Numbered from the stretch's first letter, positions 1 through 9,011 are shown. The stretch is DNA of 64,000 nucleotides from Sphingomonas paeninsulae (GCF_003660165.1 NZ_CP032829.1:1054001-1118000); one strand, 5' to 3'. Notes: generated from the sequence alone by a model not told the origin. Numbers and translations are program-made.

Positions 1-105
1 GAACGGAAAATTCTCGATACTGCGTTGTGTCTGCGCGCCCCAATAGGCCGTGGCGGGGACTTCGATAGGGCCGAAGCTGTCGGTTTCGGTGCGGGTGTTG
101 CTCAT
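1..105 (-). CDS. fumC: Fumarate hydratase class II, N-terminal fragment (cut by window edge)
   Basis: Reading the minus strand from the ATG at 103-105 gives 35 residues starting [18 protein letters not shown] and continuing [15 protein letters not shown], the conserved N terminus of class II (iron-independent) fumarases, TCA-cycle enzymes that interconvert fumarate and L-malate in the cytoplasm. Only the first 35 codons lie in the window. The catalytic signature regions are outside it, so integrity cannot be judged. It lies downstream of sspB on the same strand, with 54 bp between the sspB stop and this start. The assignment rests on N-terminal similarity only, but the YWGAQTQRS block is very characteristic. 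Confidence 0.88.
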   Translation of the reverse strand, partial: MSNTRTETDSFGPIEVPATAYWGAQTQRSIENFPF

Positions 106-159
106 ATGGAAAGGCTCGTCATGCTGAAGCGAATTCAGGGTAGCTGCCTGTGGGGACGG

Positions 160-639
160 TCACTTCTTCCGCTTGAAGTCCACCGACACGACATTCGATC
201 CATCCTCGACGGGTTCGAACGGGGCATCGTTACCGGCGGCATCATGTTCGGCCGGCCCTTCGCCATCGCCCGCGACCTGAAACTGCAGTGCGAAATTGAC
301 TGCCGGATCGACAAAGCCGGTGATCGACGAAAACGGCACGAACAACCGCGCGGGAATTGCATTGAAACTCAGACCCACCTCAAACGCGGCATCATGAACT
401 TTCAGGTCCCAGAATTTATTCTGGAGCACGATCGTCATTTCATCGGGGAAACGCGCGATCAGGTGCGAAGGAATATCGACTCCCGGAGCGCCAGTCTTGA
501 ATGTGATGTAAAAATGATGCTCGCCGGGCAGCATCCCCTCATGCTGAATGCTTCCCAGCACACGGCCCACGACGGCGCGCAACGCCTCCTGGACGATTTC
601 ATCATAGGGAATCAGGCTGTCGGGCAGAGTGTCGGTCAT
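160..639 (-). CDS. sspB: SspB-like ClpXP proteolysis adaptor
   Basis: The 159-residue protein matches the alphaproteobacterial SspB family: an N-terminal helix (SLIPYDEIVQEALR), a beta-rich substrate-tag-binding core (HHFYITFKTGAPGVDIP, then a conserved FWDLKVHDAAFEVGLSF block) and a flexible acidic linker ending in a short basic tail (VVSVDFKRKK) that corresponds to the ClpX-binding module. The family tethers ssrA-tagged and other substrates to the ClpXP protease. It is divergent from hisB across a 79-bp spacer and precedes fumC on the same strand. Cytoplasmic. No irregularities seen. Confidence 0.9.
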   Translation of the reverse strand: MTDTLPDSLIPYDEIVQEALRAVVGRVLGSIQHEGMLPGEHHFYITFKTGAPGVDIPSHLIARFPDEMTIVLQNKFWDLKVHDAAFEVGLSFNAIPARLFVPFSSITGFVDPAVNFALQFQVAGDGEGPAEHDAAGNDAPFEPVEDGSNVVSVDFKRKK

Positions 640-718
640 ATGCTGCCTAGGTGAACGCGTGACGCGAAAGGGTCAAGATGCGTTGCACAGCGACGCTCAG
701 CGGTTATAGGCACTCGCC

Positions 719-1312
719 ATGCGCACAGGCTCGGTTCATCGCAAGACCAGTGAAACTTCCATCGACGTTGAGTTGAACCTCGACGGCACTGGGATTTACG
801 ACGTCTCCACCGGAATTGGTTTTCTGGATCACATGATGGAGCAGCTATCGCGCCATTCATTGATCGACCTGAACCTGAAAGCGGTCGGCGATCTGCATAT
901 CGATCAGCACCACACGACCGAGGATAGCGGCATCGCGATTGGTGAGGCGTTCTCGCAGGCGATGGGCGACAAAAAGGGCATCACGCGATTCGGCACCGCT
1001 TATGCGCCGATGGACGAGACGCTGACCCGCGTTGCGCTCGATATTTCAGGGCGGCCGTTTTTCGTCTGGAAAGTGAAGCTCGACAGCCCGCGCCTCGGTG
1101 AATGGGATACCGAACTGATCGAACACTGGTTCCATTCGTTTTCGCAGAGTGCAGGCCTGACCCTGCACGTCGAAAACCTATACGGGTCAAATAACCACCA
1201 TATCGTCGAAAGCTGCTTCAAGGGATTGGCGCGGGCGTTGCGGCAGGCGGTCGAGATCGACCCGCGCAAGGCAGACAGCATTCCTTCGACTAAGGGGACG
1301 CTGGGCGGATGA
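719..1312 (+). CDS. hisB: Imidazoleglycerol-phosphate dehydratase
   Basis: The 197-residue monofunctional dehydratase (sixth step of histidine synthesis) converts imidazole glycerol phosphate to imidazole acetol phosphate. The Mn-binding histidine motifs are clear: [27 protein letters not shown] and [17 protein letters not shown]. There is no fused histidinol-phosphatase domain, as is usual outside enterics. It is the first gene of the hisB-hisH-hisA-hisF cluster. Its stop overlaps the hisH start by 4 bp (ATGA), implying translational coupling. Confidence 0.97.
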   Translation: MRTGSVHRKTSETSIDVELNLDGTGIYDVSTGIGFLDHMMEQLSRHSLIDLNLKAVGDLHIDQHHTTEDSGIAIGEAFSQAMGDKKGITRFGTAYAPMDETLTRVALDISGRPFFVWKVKLDSPRLGEWDTELIEHWFHSFSQSAGLTLHVENLYGSNNHHIVESCFKGLARALRQAVEIDPRKADSIPSTKGTLGG

Positions 1313-1920
1313 AGTCGGTTGCGCTGATCGATTATGGCGCGGGTAATCTTCATTCGGTCGCCAATGCTTTGAAGGCGGTTGGCGCGGACGTTCTTGTCAC
1401 CGCCGATCCCAAAGATGTTCTGGCCGCGACGCGCATTGTCTTGCCAGGCGTCGGAGCATTTGCGCATTGCATGAGCGCATTGTCCGCAATCCCCGGCATG
1501 ATCGACGCGCTGGGCGACGCGGTTTTGCGGAATGAAACGCCGTTCCTCGGGATATGCGTCGGGATGCAATTGATGGCTGGCGAGGGTCGCGAACATGGCG
1601 TGACTCCCGGCCTTGGCTGGATCGCCGGGAGCGTGGGGCCGGTTGCGCCAGCTCCCGATTTGAAGATTCCGCACATGGGCTGGAACGATGTCGATGTATC
1701 CGGGCTGCATCCCGTCCTGCAAGGCGGGGAGGCGTATTTTCTGCACGGCTATGCTTTTACGGCCGATGACCCGGAACAGGTTCTGGCGCTGACTGATCAT
1801 GGCGGACCGATTGTTGCTGCGATCGGTCGCGACAATATGTTGGGGGTGCAATTTCACCCAGAGAAGAGTCAGGCTTACGGTCTGGCGACGCTGGCGCGTT
1901 TTATGGAGTGGCGGCCTTGA
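1309..1920 (+). CDS. hisH: Imidazole glycerol phosphate synthase, glutamine amidotransferase subunit
   Basis: The 203-residue class I glutamine amidotransferase releases ammonia from glutamine and channels it to HisF. The catalytic triad is visible: Cys83 in [11 protein letters not shown], and His183/Glu185 in GVQFHPEKS. The N terminus ([13 protein letters not shown]) and the oxyanion-region GVGAF are standard for HisH. It overlaps hisB by 4 bp at its start and the hisA start region at its end, so it is an internal gene of the operon. Works as a 1:1 complex with HisF. Confidence 0.97.
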   Translation: MKSVALIDYGAGNLHSVANALKAVGADVLVTADPKDVLAATRIVLPGVGAFAHCMSALSAIPGMIDALGDAVLRNETPFLGICVGMQLMAGEGREHGVTPGLGWIAGSVGPVAPAPDLKIPHMGWNDVDVSGLHPVLQGGEAYFLHGYAFTADDPEQVLALTDHGGPIVAAIGRDNMLGVQFHPEKSQAYGLATLARFMEWRP

Positions 1921-2648
1921 GCCTTATCGTATTTCCCGCAATCGACCTGAAGGGTGGGCAAGTCGTCCGTCTGGCTGAAGGTGATATGGATCGCGCAACC
2001 GTTTACGGTGACGATCCGGTCGCGCAGGCAATGATCTTTGCCAATCAGGGCGCGGGTTATCTTCATGTGGTCGATCTCGATGGCGCATTTGCCGGGCATG
2101 GCGTCAACGCCGACGCGGTAGCGCGGATAGTCGCGGCATTTCCGGGCCATGTTCAGGTCGGTGGCGGCATTCGGACGATGGCTTCTATCGAGGCATGGTT
2201 CGCGGCGGGTGTATCGCGGGTGATTATCGGAACCGCCGCGCTGACCAACCCGCAACTGGTGCGCGATGCGGCAAAGGCATTTCCGGGCGGCGTCGTCGTC
2301 GGAGTCGATGCGCGCGACGGATTTATCGCGACGCAGGGTTGGGCCGATGTTTCCGATGTCGAGGTGATCGATATGGCGCGGCGGTTTGAGGATGCGGGGG
2401 TCGCGGCGTTGCTGTTCACCGATGTTGGGCGCGACGGGATGTTGAAGGGGTGCAACGTTCAGGCGACGGTCGATCTGGCGCGGGCGACCAACATTCCGGT
2501 TATCGCGAGCGGCGGTGTCGCGGGGATCGCGGATATCCGGATGCTGGCGATCCACGCGAAGGATGGCATCGAGGGCGTTATCACCGGGCGGGCTCTTTAT
2601 GACGGGCGGCTCGACCTGAAGGTGGCGCTCGAACTGGCTGCGCTTTGA
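1917..2648 (+). CDS. hisA: Phosphoribosylformimino-5-aminoimidazole carboxamide ribotide isomerase
   Basis: A TIM-barrel isomerase of histidine biosynthesis. The N terminus ([18 protein letters not shown]) carries the first catalytic Asp in PAIDL, and a second half-barrel Asp sits in FTDVGRDG. I place the start at the TTG of 1917 rather than the in-frame GTG at 1908. A GGAG sits 8 bases upstream of the TTG, the resulting N terminus begins directly at strand beta-1, and the TTG forms a TTGA overlap with the hisH stop exactly like the hisA/hisF junction. With the GTG start the protein would be three residues longer. About 243 residues. Confidence 0.95.
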   Translation: MSLIVFPAIDLKGGQVVRLAEGDMDRATVYGDDPVAQAMIFANQGAGYLHVVDLDGAFAGHGVNADAVARIVAAFPGHVQVGGGIRTMASIEAWFAAGVSRVIIGTAALTNPQLVRDAAKAFPGGVVVGVDARDGFIATQGWADVSDVEVIDMARRFEDAGVAALLFTDVGRDGMLKGCNVQATVDLARATNIPVIASGGVAGIADIRMLAIHAKDGIEGVITGRALYDGRLDLKVALELAAL

Positions 2649-3418
2649 GCGTTCGGGTCCGCGTTATCCCCTGCCTCGACGTCGCCAATGGGCGGGTCGT
2701 GAAGGGCGTGAACTTTGTCGATCTGCGGGATGCTGGCGATCCGGTCGAGGTTGCGCGCGCCTATGACGCGGCGGGGGCGGACGAGCTTTGCTTTCTGGAT
2801 ATCGGAGCGAGCCATGAAGGGCGCGACACGATCATCGATGTCGTGCGCCGGACCGCCGAAGTTTGCTTCATGCCGCTGACCGTCGGCGGCGGAGTGCGGA
2901 GTGCGGACGATGCGCGGGCGTTGCTGCTGGCGGGGGCGGACAAAGTAGCGGTCAATTCTGCGGCGGTCGCGCGGCCTGAACTGGTGGCCGATATCGCCGA
3001 GCGGTTTGGGAGCCAGTGCGTTGTCGCGTCGGTCGATGCCCGGCGGGTCGGTGACGGCTGGGAAGTCTTCACGCATGGCGGGCGCAAGGCAACGGGGCTG
3101 AATGCTATCGAGCACGCGATCAGGCTGGCCGAACTGGGCGCGGGTGAATTGCTGGTGACTTCGATGGACCGCGACGGGACGCGCGATGGTTATGACCTGG
3201 AACTGACCCGGACGATTGCCGATGCCGTCGCGGTTCCGGTGATTGCCAGCGGTGGCGTCGGGTCGGTGGATCATTTGGTGCAAGGGGTGTCGAGAGGCCA
3301 CGCGAGTGCGGTTCTTGCCGCGTCGATATTTCATTTCGGCGACGTAACGATTGCCGAGGCGCGCCGTGCGCTGGGAAATGCCGGGTTTCCGGTTCGGCAC
3401 TGTCCCGAAACGGCATAG
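2645..3418 (+). CDS. hisF: Imidazole glycerol phosphate synthase, cyclase subunit
   Basis: The 257-residue TIM barrel condenses PRFAR with ammonia from HisH to form imidazole glycerol phosphate and AICAR. The two catalytic aspartates are Asp12 ([15 protein letters not shown]) and Asp131 (VASVDARRV). Phosphate-binding loops ([14 protein letters not shown]) are intact. The start codon is a TTG whose TTGA overlaps the hisA stop, so translation is probably coupled. It follows hisA, and the next gene is a PEP-CTERM microprotein before hisE. Confidence 0.97.
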   Translation: MSVRVRVIPCLDVANGRVVKGVNFVDLRDAGDPVEVARAYDAAGADELCFLDIGASHEGRDTIIDVVRRTAEVCFMPLTVGGGVRSADDARALLLAGADKVAVNSAAVARPELVADIAERFGSQCVVASVDARRVGDGWEVFTHGGRKATGLNAIEHAIRLAELGAGELLVTSMDRDGTRDGYDLELTRTIADAVAVPVIASGGVGSVDHLVQGVSRGHASAVLAASIFHFGDVTIAEARRALGNAGFPVRHCPETA

Positions 3419-3471
3419 CTTCGCAGATGCAGCAACTGGCGACTCGGGGCGATTCGTGACATGAGCTTTCC

Positions 3472-3627
3472 ATGCTCCGCGCGGTTTCCTTTCTGACAAT
3501 ATTTTGCGTCGCCAGCCCCGCTTTGGCGTTTGGCAGCGTTGAGATCCCCGAACCGGGCGAATTCGGCCTGTTCGCGCTGGGTGTCGTCGGCTTGATAATC
3601 GGCCGTCACGTCAGTCGCCGTCCCTAG
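3472..3627 (+). CDS. PEP-CTERM microprotein (51 aa): signal peptide fused almost directly to the sorting tail
   Basis: This short reading frame encodes 51 residues: a signal peptide (MLRAVSFLTIFCVASPALA), a linker of a few residues (FGSVEI), the PEP motif (PEPGEFGLFALG), a hydrophobic helix (VVGLIIG) and a basic tail (RHVSRRP). That is the canonical layout of exosortase substrates, which are secreted and processed at the inner membrane. What is unusual is that there is essentially no mature domain. It sits between hisF and hisE on the same strand, with gaps of 53 and 40 bp. Function unknown; the tail implies that an exosortase is encoded elsewhere in the genome. Confidence 0.8.
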   Translation: MLRAVSFLTIFCVASPALAFGSVEIPEPGEFGLFALGVVGLIIGRHVSRRP

Positions 3628-3667
3628 CAGGCTTGACGTCGGCACCAGTCCGCCGCTTAACAACCCC

Positions 3668-3985
3668 GTGACCGACACACTGACACTATTATCCCGCACC
3701 ATCGCCGCGCGCCGCGATGCCGATCCGGCGACGTCCTATGTGGCGAAACTTCACGCCGGTGGCCCACCGCTGATCGCACGCAAGCTGGGTGAGGAAGCTG
3801 TCGAAACGGTCGTTGCCGCCCTGACCGGCGATGCGAAGGATCTGACCGGGGAAGCCGCCGACCTGATCTTTCACCTGCTCGTTTTGCTCGATGCCAGGGG
3901 CGTCGCGTTTGCCGACGTCACGGCCGAGCTGGACCGGCGCGAAGGCATGTCGGGAATTGCCGAAAAAGCTGCACGAAAGACCTGA
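3668..3985 (+). CDS. hisE: Phosphoribosyl-ATP pyrophosphatase
   Basis: The 105-residue all-alpha NTP pyrophosphohydrolase (MazG-like fold) carries out the second step of histidine synthesis, hydrolysing PR-ATP to PR-AMP. Typical motifs: SYVAKLHAGGPPLIARKLGEEAVETVVAAL, whose EEAVE and downstream GEAADLIFHLLVLL (EAAD) blocks provide the Mg-binding acidic residues. GTG start. It is a free-standing HisE not fused to HisI. It lies in the his cluster, followed 2 bp later by the HIT-family gene. Confidence 0.95.
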   Translation: MTDTLTLLSRTIAARRDADPATSYVAKLHAGGPPLIARKLGEEAVETVVAALTGDAKDLTGEAADLIFHLLVLLDARGVAFADVTAELDRREGMSGIAEKAARKT

Positions 3986-3987
3986 GT

Positions 3988-4365
3988 ATGCCCGTCGACG
4001 CCACCCTGCCCTATGACGACCAGAACATTTTCGCGAAAATCCTGCGCGGCGAGATTCCTTCGAAAACGGTCTTCGAAAATGAATTCGCACTGGCGTTCAA
4101 CGACATAGCGCCACAGGCTCCGACACACATATTGGTGATCCCAAAGGGAGCCTATGTGTCGTGGGACGATTTTTCCGCCCGCGCGCCCGACGCCGAAATC
4201 CTGGGGTTCGTTCGGGCCGTCGGAGAAGTCGCGCGAGCCGCCGGTCTGGTGACTTCGGGATATCGACTGCTGGCGAACACCGGGCTGGATTCACATCAGG
4301 AAGTTCCCCACCTTCATGTCCATATTTTTGCGGGCCAACCGCTTGGGCCGATGCTCATTCGTTAG
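3988..4365 (+). CDS. hinT: HIT-family (HinT-like) purine nucleotide hydrolase
   Basis: The 125-residue protein carries the histidine-triad signature HLHVHIF near its C terminus and the HIT N-terminal blocks IFAKILRGEIPSKTVFENEFALAF and HILVIPKGAY. HinT-type proteins hydrolyse purine nucleoside phosphoramidates, including aminoacyl-AMP adducts, in the cytoplasm. The start lies 2 bp after the hisE stop, so it is probably the last gene of the his transcript, an arrangement seen in other alphaproteobacteria. No anomalies. Confidence 0.92.
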   Translation: MPVDATLPYDDQNIFAKILRGEIPSKTVFENEFALAFNDIAPQAPTHILVIPKGAYVSWDDFSARAPDAEILGFVRAVGEVARAAGLVTSGYRLLANTGLDSHQEVPHLHVHIFAGQPLGPMLIR

Positions 4366-4453
4366 CGAAAAGCATGGTCCACGCTAAACGCTTGCCTACA
4401 CGCGATTACTGGCTAGGCTCCCGGCCAATAACAAGATTTATGGGGGCTCCCGC

Positions 4454-6058
4454 ATGATTTTCGACCGCGTCAAATCTCTCGACGCCATTCTCGCTACGGC
4501 CGAGAAAAAGGGGCTGCACCGATCATTGGGTGCATTCCAGCTTACGATGCTTGGCATCGGTGCCGTCATCGGAACGGGTATTTTCGTTTTGACATCGGAG
4601 GCCGCGCAAAAGGCGGGGCCGGGGATGTTGTTGAGCTTCATCGTGGCGGGTTTCGTCTGCGGCGTCGCGGCACTTTGCTATTCCGAACTCGCCTCGATGG
4701 TGCCGGTTTCGGGGTCGGCATATACCTACACATACGCAGTCACCGGCGAACTGCTGGCGTGGATGGTCGGCTGGGCGCTGATCCTCGAATATGCGGTCGG
4801 CGCGAGCGCGGTTGCGGTTGGCTGGTCGAACCACGCGGTAGGGCTGTTACGCGGGCTGGGATGGAATTTCCCCGCCGTGTTAAGCAATGGCGACGCCCTG
4901 ATGGCAAAGGTGTCACTGGCTTTCGGAGCAGAGGCAACGCCCGATCTCATCACCGCGACGCAGGTCGGCGGTTATTTCAACTTGCCAGCCGTTATCATCT
5001 CGATCCTCGTCACCGGCCTTCTGATCCTTGGCACGACTGAGAGCGCGCGCGTCAATGCGGTGTTGGTCGCGATCAAGATAGCGGCGCTGACAGCATTTAT
5101 CGCCCTCACCATTCCCGTTCTGAAATCGGAGAATTTCACGCCGTTCCTGCCAACGGGCGGCACCGGCGTATTGGGCGCGGCGGCTTCAATCTTCTTTGCT
5201 TATGTCGGTTTCGATGCGGTTTCGACCGCTGCCGAAGAAACCAAGAACCCACAACGCAACGTGCCGATCGGCCTGATCGCCAGCCTTGGCGTGTGCACAT
5301 TATTCTATCTGCTGGTTGCAAGCGGTGCCATTGGGGCGATTGGCGCGCAACCCGTCATGGATGCAAGCGGAGCGGTTCTTGCACCGGGTTCCGCCGAAAT
5401 GGCCGGACGTTGCGCGGCGATTACCGCAAGTGGGATTCTCGAACCGCTGGTCTGTTCGAAGGAAGCACTCGTCCATGTCCTCGACAGCATCGGCTGGCCG
5501 GTGATGGGTCGTCTCGTCGGCCTCGCCGCCGTGTTAGCACTGCCTTCGGTCGTGTTAATGATGATGTTCGGTCAAACCCGTGTGTTCTTTGTGATGGCCC
5601 GCGATGGTTTGCTTCCCGCAAAGCTCGCCAGCGTCCACCGGAAGTTCAAGACGCCGCATGTCGTGACGGCGGTAACGGGCGTGGTCGTGACGATTGCCGC
5701 CGCCGTCCTGCCGGTCGGAAGGCTTGCCGATTACTCGAACTCAGGAACGTTGTTCGCATTCCTGATGGTCGCGATTGCAGTGCTGGTCCTTCGTCGGAAA
5801 GACCCGACGCGCAAACGTCCGTTCCGCGTTCCCGCAGTCGGCATCATCGCCCCTCTGGCGATTATCGGCTGCGTCGGATTGTATGTGTCGCTGCCGCTGC
5901 TCGCGATTCTGGTTCTGCCGGTCTGGGGCGGGATCGGGCTGATCGTGTATTTCATGTATAGCCGCAAACGCAGCCATGTCGGGTTGGGGCTGGATGATGT
6001 CCATGAGGACGATAGCGATATTCCACCCATGCCGGGGGCTGCTCCGCCGGTTTATTGA
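4454..6058 (+). CDS. APC-superfamily amino-acid permease (cationic amino-acid transporter type)
   Basis: The 534-residue integral membrane protein has about 12 hydrophobic segments. The first segment contains the APC signature GIGAVIGTGIFVLTSEAAQKAGPG, and later blocks (FFAYVGFDAVSTAAEETKNPQRNVPIG) match the CAT/YfnA branch, which imports amino acids by proton symport. An extended loop around residues 295-345 contains several cysteines, and the C-terminal tail is acidic. Monocistronic, convergent with the downstream glycosyltransferase gene. The substrate cannot be deduced from sequence alone. Confidence 0.88.
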   Translation: MIFDRVKSLDAILATAEKKGLHRSLGAFQLTMLGIGAVIGTGIFVLTSEAAQKAGPGMLLSFIVAGFVCGVAALCYSELASMVPVSGSAYTYTYAVTGELLAWMVGWALILEYAVGASAVAVGWSNHAVGLLRGLGWNFPAVLSNGDALMAKVSLAFGAEATPDLITATQVGGYFNLPAVIISILVTGLLILGTTESARVNAVLVAIKIAALTAFIALTIPVLKSENFTPFLPTGGTGVLGAAASIFFAYVGFDAVSTAAEETKNPQRNVPIGLIASLGVCTLFYLLVASGAIGAIGAQPVMDASGAVLAPGSAEMAGRCAAITASGILEPLVCSKEALVHVLDSIGWPVMGRLVGLAAVLALPSVVLMMMFGQTRVFFVMARDGLLPAKLASVHRKFKTPHVVTAVTGVVVTIAAAVLPVGRLADYSNSGTLFAFLMVAIAVLVLRRKDPTRKRPFRVPAVGIIAPLAIIGCVGLYVSLPLLAILVLPVWGGIGLIVYFMYSRKRSHVGLGLDDVHEDDSDIPPMPGAAPPVY

Positions 6059-6088
6059 GGCGGCGGCGGCCCGTTCCGATGGTGTGTC

Positions 6089-6120
6089 GGGGGCGTTCGA
6101 AGGAGATGTCGAACGACCCC
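6089..6120. terminator. Possible bidirectional hairpin between convergent genes
   Basis: A 12-nt arm at 6089-6100 (GGGGGCGTTCGA) pairs with 6109-6120 with one mismatch around an 8-nt loop. It lies between the permease stop and the convergent glycosyltransferase stop. There is no proper T-tract, so its function as an intrinsic terminator is uncertain. Confidence 0.4.
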
Positions 6121-6197
6121 TTGCCCAGAATGCGTCATTCATCCGGCTAGGTTGGCATTCTGACAATAGACAGTGGGTTTCGACCGCTGGGGGACTT

Positions 6198-7658
6198 TCA
6201 GCCCACCGGGCGCGACAATGCCATCGTAGGGTTGGGCGCGAAAAGCCGCCTGCCGATTCGGTCCGGTACGAAGCGCGCGAGCCCGATCATGGTGATCATG
6301 CGGCCCAACGGCGTCGCTGGCGAAGGATAGTGCGCCACCACAACGGCATTTGCCGGGCGCTCCGCCTCCATCGAGAAATAAAGCGCGCCAACCTGCGGAT
6401 TGCCTACGGTGATCCCGGTCAGCCCGTTCCAGCCGATCGGCAGCGATGCTCGGTGCAAGATTTCGGCATTCGTTACGATCGGTTGGCCACGATAATCCCG
6501 CCCGGCTTGCACAAGGGCTTCGGCAGGCCAGCGCGGAAACGCATTCTCGGCGCTCAACATCAACAGGTTGGCTCCGAGCGCGACGATGAGAATCATCGCA
6601 CGCGGGGTCGCGCGCATCCGATCCAGCCAGATCGCCACCGCGATCGAGGCGGCAATTGCCGGGAGCACGAAGTAACGAGGATTGAGCACCAGCTTGGTAT
6701 AAAGTCCGCCAACCAGCAGAAAGGCTGACAGTGCAAGCATGAAGAGGATATGCATCCGGGCGCGGCCCGCAGCATCGAGGCTGTTATGGAAACGCATCGC
6801 CACCGCCGCACCCGCCAGCCAAAACAGCAACGCGAAATCATTATTGACCAGCAGCACCAGCAGCGGATCGATCGCTGGATGGACGAGAAAATTGCCTTCG
6901 AGATTGGCCGCGCGATCGATGTGGCTGTCGTGATGGAAGGCGAGCGTCCAGCGATTGAGCGGATCACCCGTCAGCAGGAATTGAAACAGAGCCTCGCCAG
7001 CGAGCAAAGCAGCGCAGGCCAGCCCCATAAGGATCAGGGAACGGCGCGACACAGGGCGGCCGATCAGAAACAACGGCACAAAACCCAATAGCGCGAGCGA
7101 TGTCGTCTCCCGGCACAGGATCGCCGTGCCGAACGAAAGGCCGGCAACGATAGGCAGCCACTGTTTATCCCTATCTATCGCGGCATCGCCGATTAATCGG
7201 ATGCCGAGGACCAGGAATATGGCCTCGGTGAGATCGCACGACACGGTTGTCGCATTGGTGATCACCACAGGCATCGTGCCGACTAGCATCGCCGCCAGCC
7301 ACCCGGCGCGCACACCACCGATCCGTGTAGCCAGGCTGTGGATAGCGAGCAGGAACATGGCGTACCACAGCAAAGCCGTCATATACATCGCGAGCGCGCC
7401 ATCGCCGATCACGCCGATCATGGCGGCGAGCGTTAACACCAGCGGGAAGCGCGTCGCCCAGTGGTCATGACCGGGAAAGGGCGCGCGATACAGCCATTCG
7501 AGCGCGGCGGCATGATAGGCCGCATCGTCCGACGCCGAATAACCAACCCAGCCAATCGTGAGCGCGACAAGCGCGACAATGAGCAGAAGTGCGGGCCACA
7601 ATAGCCGTGGCGATACAGGAAACCGCGTCGGCGCAATCCGAGATTCTTGGTCGATCAT
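6198..7658 (-). CDS. GT-C-type membrane glycosyltransferase (ArnT/GT39-like)
   Basis: The protein is about 486 residues with roughly a dozen transmembrane helices. An acidic pair follows the first helix (VGYSASDDAAYHAAALEWL), the position of the catalytic/metal-binding acid in GT-C enzymes that use lipid-linked sugars. The start is placed at the ATG of 7656-7658 (MIDQESRIAP), because the longer open frame upstream adds 47 Arg-rich, non-membrane residues and no ribosome site. It probably transfers a sugar from a polyprenyl phosphate at the periplasmic face. Acceptor and donor are unknown. No partner genes for a glycan pathway lie next to it. Confidence 0.75.
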   Translation of the reverse strand: MIDQESRIAPTRFPVSPRLLWPALLLIVALVALTIGWVGYSASDDAAYHAAALEWLYRAPFPGHDHWATRFPLVLTLAAMIGVIGDGALAMYMTALLWYAMFLLAIHSLATRIGGVRAGWLAAMLVGTMPVVITNATTVSCDLTEAIFLVLGIRLIGDAAIDRDKQWLPIVAGLSFGTAILCRETTSLALLGFVPLFLIGRPVSRRSLILMGLACAALLAGEALFQFLLTGDPLNRWTLAFHHDSHIDRAANLEGNFLVHPAIDPLLVLLVNNDFALLFWLAGAAVAMRFHNSLDAAGRARMHILFMLALSAFLLVGGLYTKLVLNPRYFVLPAIAASIAVAIWLDRMRATPRAMILIVALGANLLMLSAENAFPRWPAEALVQAGRDYRGQPIVTNAEILHRASLPIGWNGLTGITVGNPQVGALYFSMEAERPANAVVVAHYPSPATPLGRMITMIGLARFVPDRIGRRLFAPNPTMALSRPVG

Positions 7659-7713
7659 GCTTGCCGCTCTATGCGGACTGCCGTTAACAAAACGTGGGCC
7701 GAACCTCCAAGGA

Positions 7714-7792
7714 CCGTAGCAGCCCGTTTTTCGAGAGCGCTCCTGACGTCTGCTACGGGATAGGCGCCGCCCAAAAGCGGACTGTCGCTTTT
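7714..7792. repeat. Intergenic palindromic pair (two hairpins)
   Basis: The non-coding gap 7659-7817 contains two perfect dyads. CCGTAGCA at 7714-7721 pairs with 7751-7758 (8 bp, 29-nt loop). AAAAGCG at 7773-7779 pairs with CGCTTTT at 7786-7792 (7 bp, 6-nt loop). The second could act as a weak terminator for the lipase gene whose stop is at 7818. Together they resemble a degenerate intergenic repeat. Confidence 0.35.
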
Positions 7793-7817
7793 CCACCAAG
7801 ATCGGACGAAGCCAATG

Positions 7818-8948
7818 TCAGCAACTCGACGCAGCGGGTTTCCCCGCGAACCGATCACCCAGCCAGTTCACCGTCTCGGGCGCCGATCGTTTTGCGACCG
7901 ACACATGATCGCCCCCTTCGATAGAGATGAACCGCACATTGGCCCGCCGAGCGCAAAGTTTATCGACGAGCGCACGCGTGACTGCCGGTGCGACGATAAC
8001 GTCAGCGGAACCCTGAACCACGAGCAGCGGCATCGTGAAGCCAGTCGGGGTTACCGAATTCTGCTGCATTAACGCTCCCGAGCGGGGCGATTCCGCGAGG
8101 TTCACATTGCGCAACTGACGCGCCAGCCGCAGCATCCCGATCTTCGTGCGAAGCGCAAAACCGTCGAGCGACACGCAGTTCCGGGCGATGGCTGTGATGA
8201 GCTTGGCAGTCGCGGGTTTGACGGCGGTCGTCAGCGGCACGTCGTAAACACGCGACCAGCTTTCGGCGGCGTAGGATGTCAGGAAAGCGCGCACGGCGGC
8301 GTTGGTGCCGCCGGTCAAATTGGCCTTTAGATCGGTCGGAGGCGCAGCAGCGGCCACACCGACCAGAGTCAGTTCAGGCGCATAGCGGGCGGCGAGTTTG
8401 CCCGCCCACAGCACGGAAAAGCCGCCCAGCGATTCACCCCATAGCGCGTAACGCGATGATGCCTTCGCACCCGGAAGCGCGCGGGCCGCCCGAACCGAAT
8501 CGAGAACAGTATGCGCGCTTGCGGTGCCGACCAGAAACGGGTGCGGGCCGGTGTTACCCAGCCCCTGATAATCGGGCGCGGCGACGACATAGCCAGCCGC
8601 CAGCAAGCTGTTCAGCCCCGCGATCTGACCGAACAGCCCCGGTTTGTCGGAAAGCCCGCAATTTTCCGCAATACCCGATGCACCATGCGCCCAGACGACG
8701 ACCGGACGTCCGCCTGCCGGCGCCGGACCGGCGGGTACGACCATGGCGCCACTGACGACGATCGGGCGGCCATCCTTGTCGGTCGATCGGTAATGAATGC
8801 GATAAGCTGTGGCACCGTCGGGCGCGCCGGCGATCCGGGTCGATGAGACTATTTCACCGACCGCAGAAGCCGCTGTCGGCAGGCTAACGGCCCCGATTGC
8901 CAACACGCAAAGGGCGCGGCGGATTGCTGGAGGAAACAAGGATGCCAT
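7818..8948 (-). CDS. Secreted alpha/beta hydrolase, secretory-lipase-like
   Basis: The 376-residue protein has an N-terminal signal peptide ending in PTAASA (about residue 29). The alpha/beta-hydrolase core shows the oxyanion-side block VVVWAHGASG, the nucleophile elbow ALWGESLGG (Ser in GxSxG), an acid candidate in LVVQGSADVIV, and His in SIEGGDHVS near the C terminus. The order fits the secretory lipase (LIP) family, which hydrolyses acyl esters outside the cytoplasm. Monocistronic. The real substrate is unknown and could be a lipid or another ester. Confidence 0.78.
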   Translation of the reverse strand: MASLFPPAIRRALCVLAIGAVSLPTAASAVGEIVSSTRIAGAPDGATAYRIHYRSTDKDGRPIVVSGAMVVPAGPAPAGGRPVVVWAHGASGIAENCGLSDKPGLFGQIAGLNSLLAAGYVVAAPDYQGLGNTGPHPFLVGTASAHTVLDSVRAARALPGAKASSRYALWGESLGGFSVLWAGKLAARYAPELTLVGVAAAAPPTDLKANLTGGTNAAVRAFLTSYAAESWSRVYDVPLTTAVKPATAKLITAIARNCVSLDGFALRTKIGMLRLARQLRNVNLAESPRSGALMQQNSVTPTGFTMPLLVVQGSADVIVAPAVTRALVDKLCARRANVRFISIEGGDHVSVAKRSAPETVNWLGDRFAGKPAASSC

Positions 8949-9011
8949 GGCACTTCTCCACTGAACAGCAGTGGAACACCAGTAACGCAGTCACATTCGA
9001 CGAGCAAACTA

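Noticed and set aside
25-654. A long plus-strand open frame opposite sspB and fumC
   Set aside because: It is the antisense of sspB (SspB motifs read clearly on the minus strand) and the product has no recognisable domain; the minus-strand genes explain the region.
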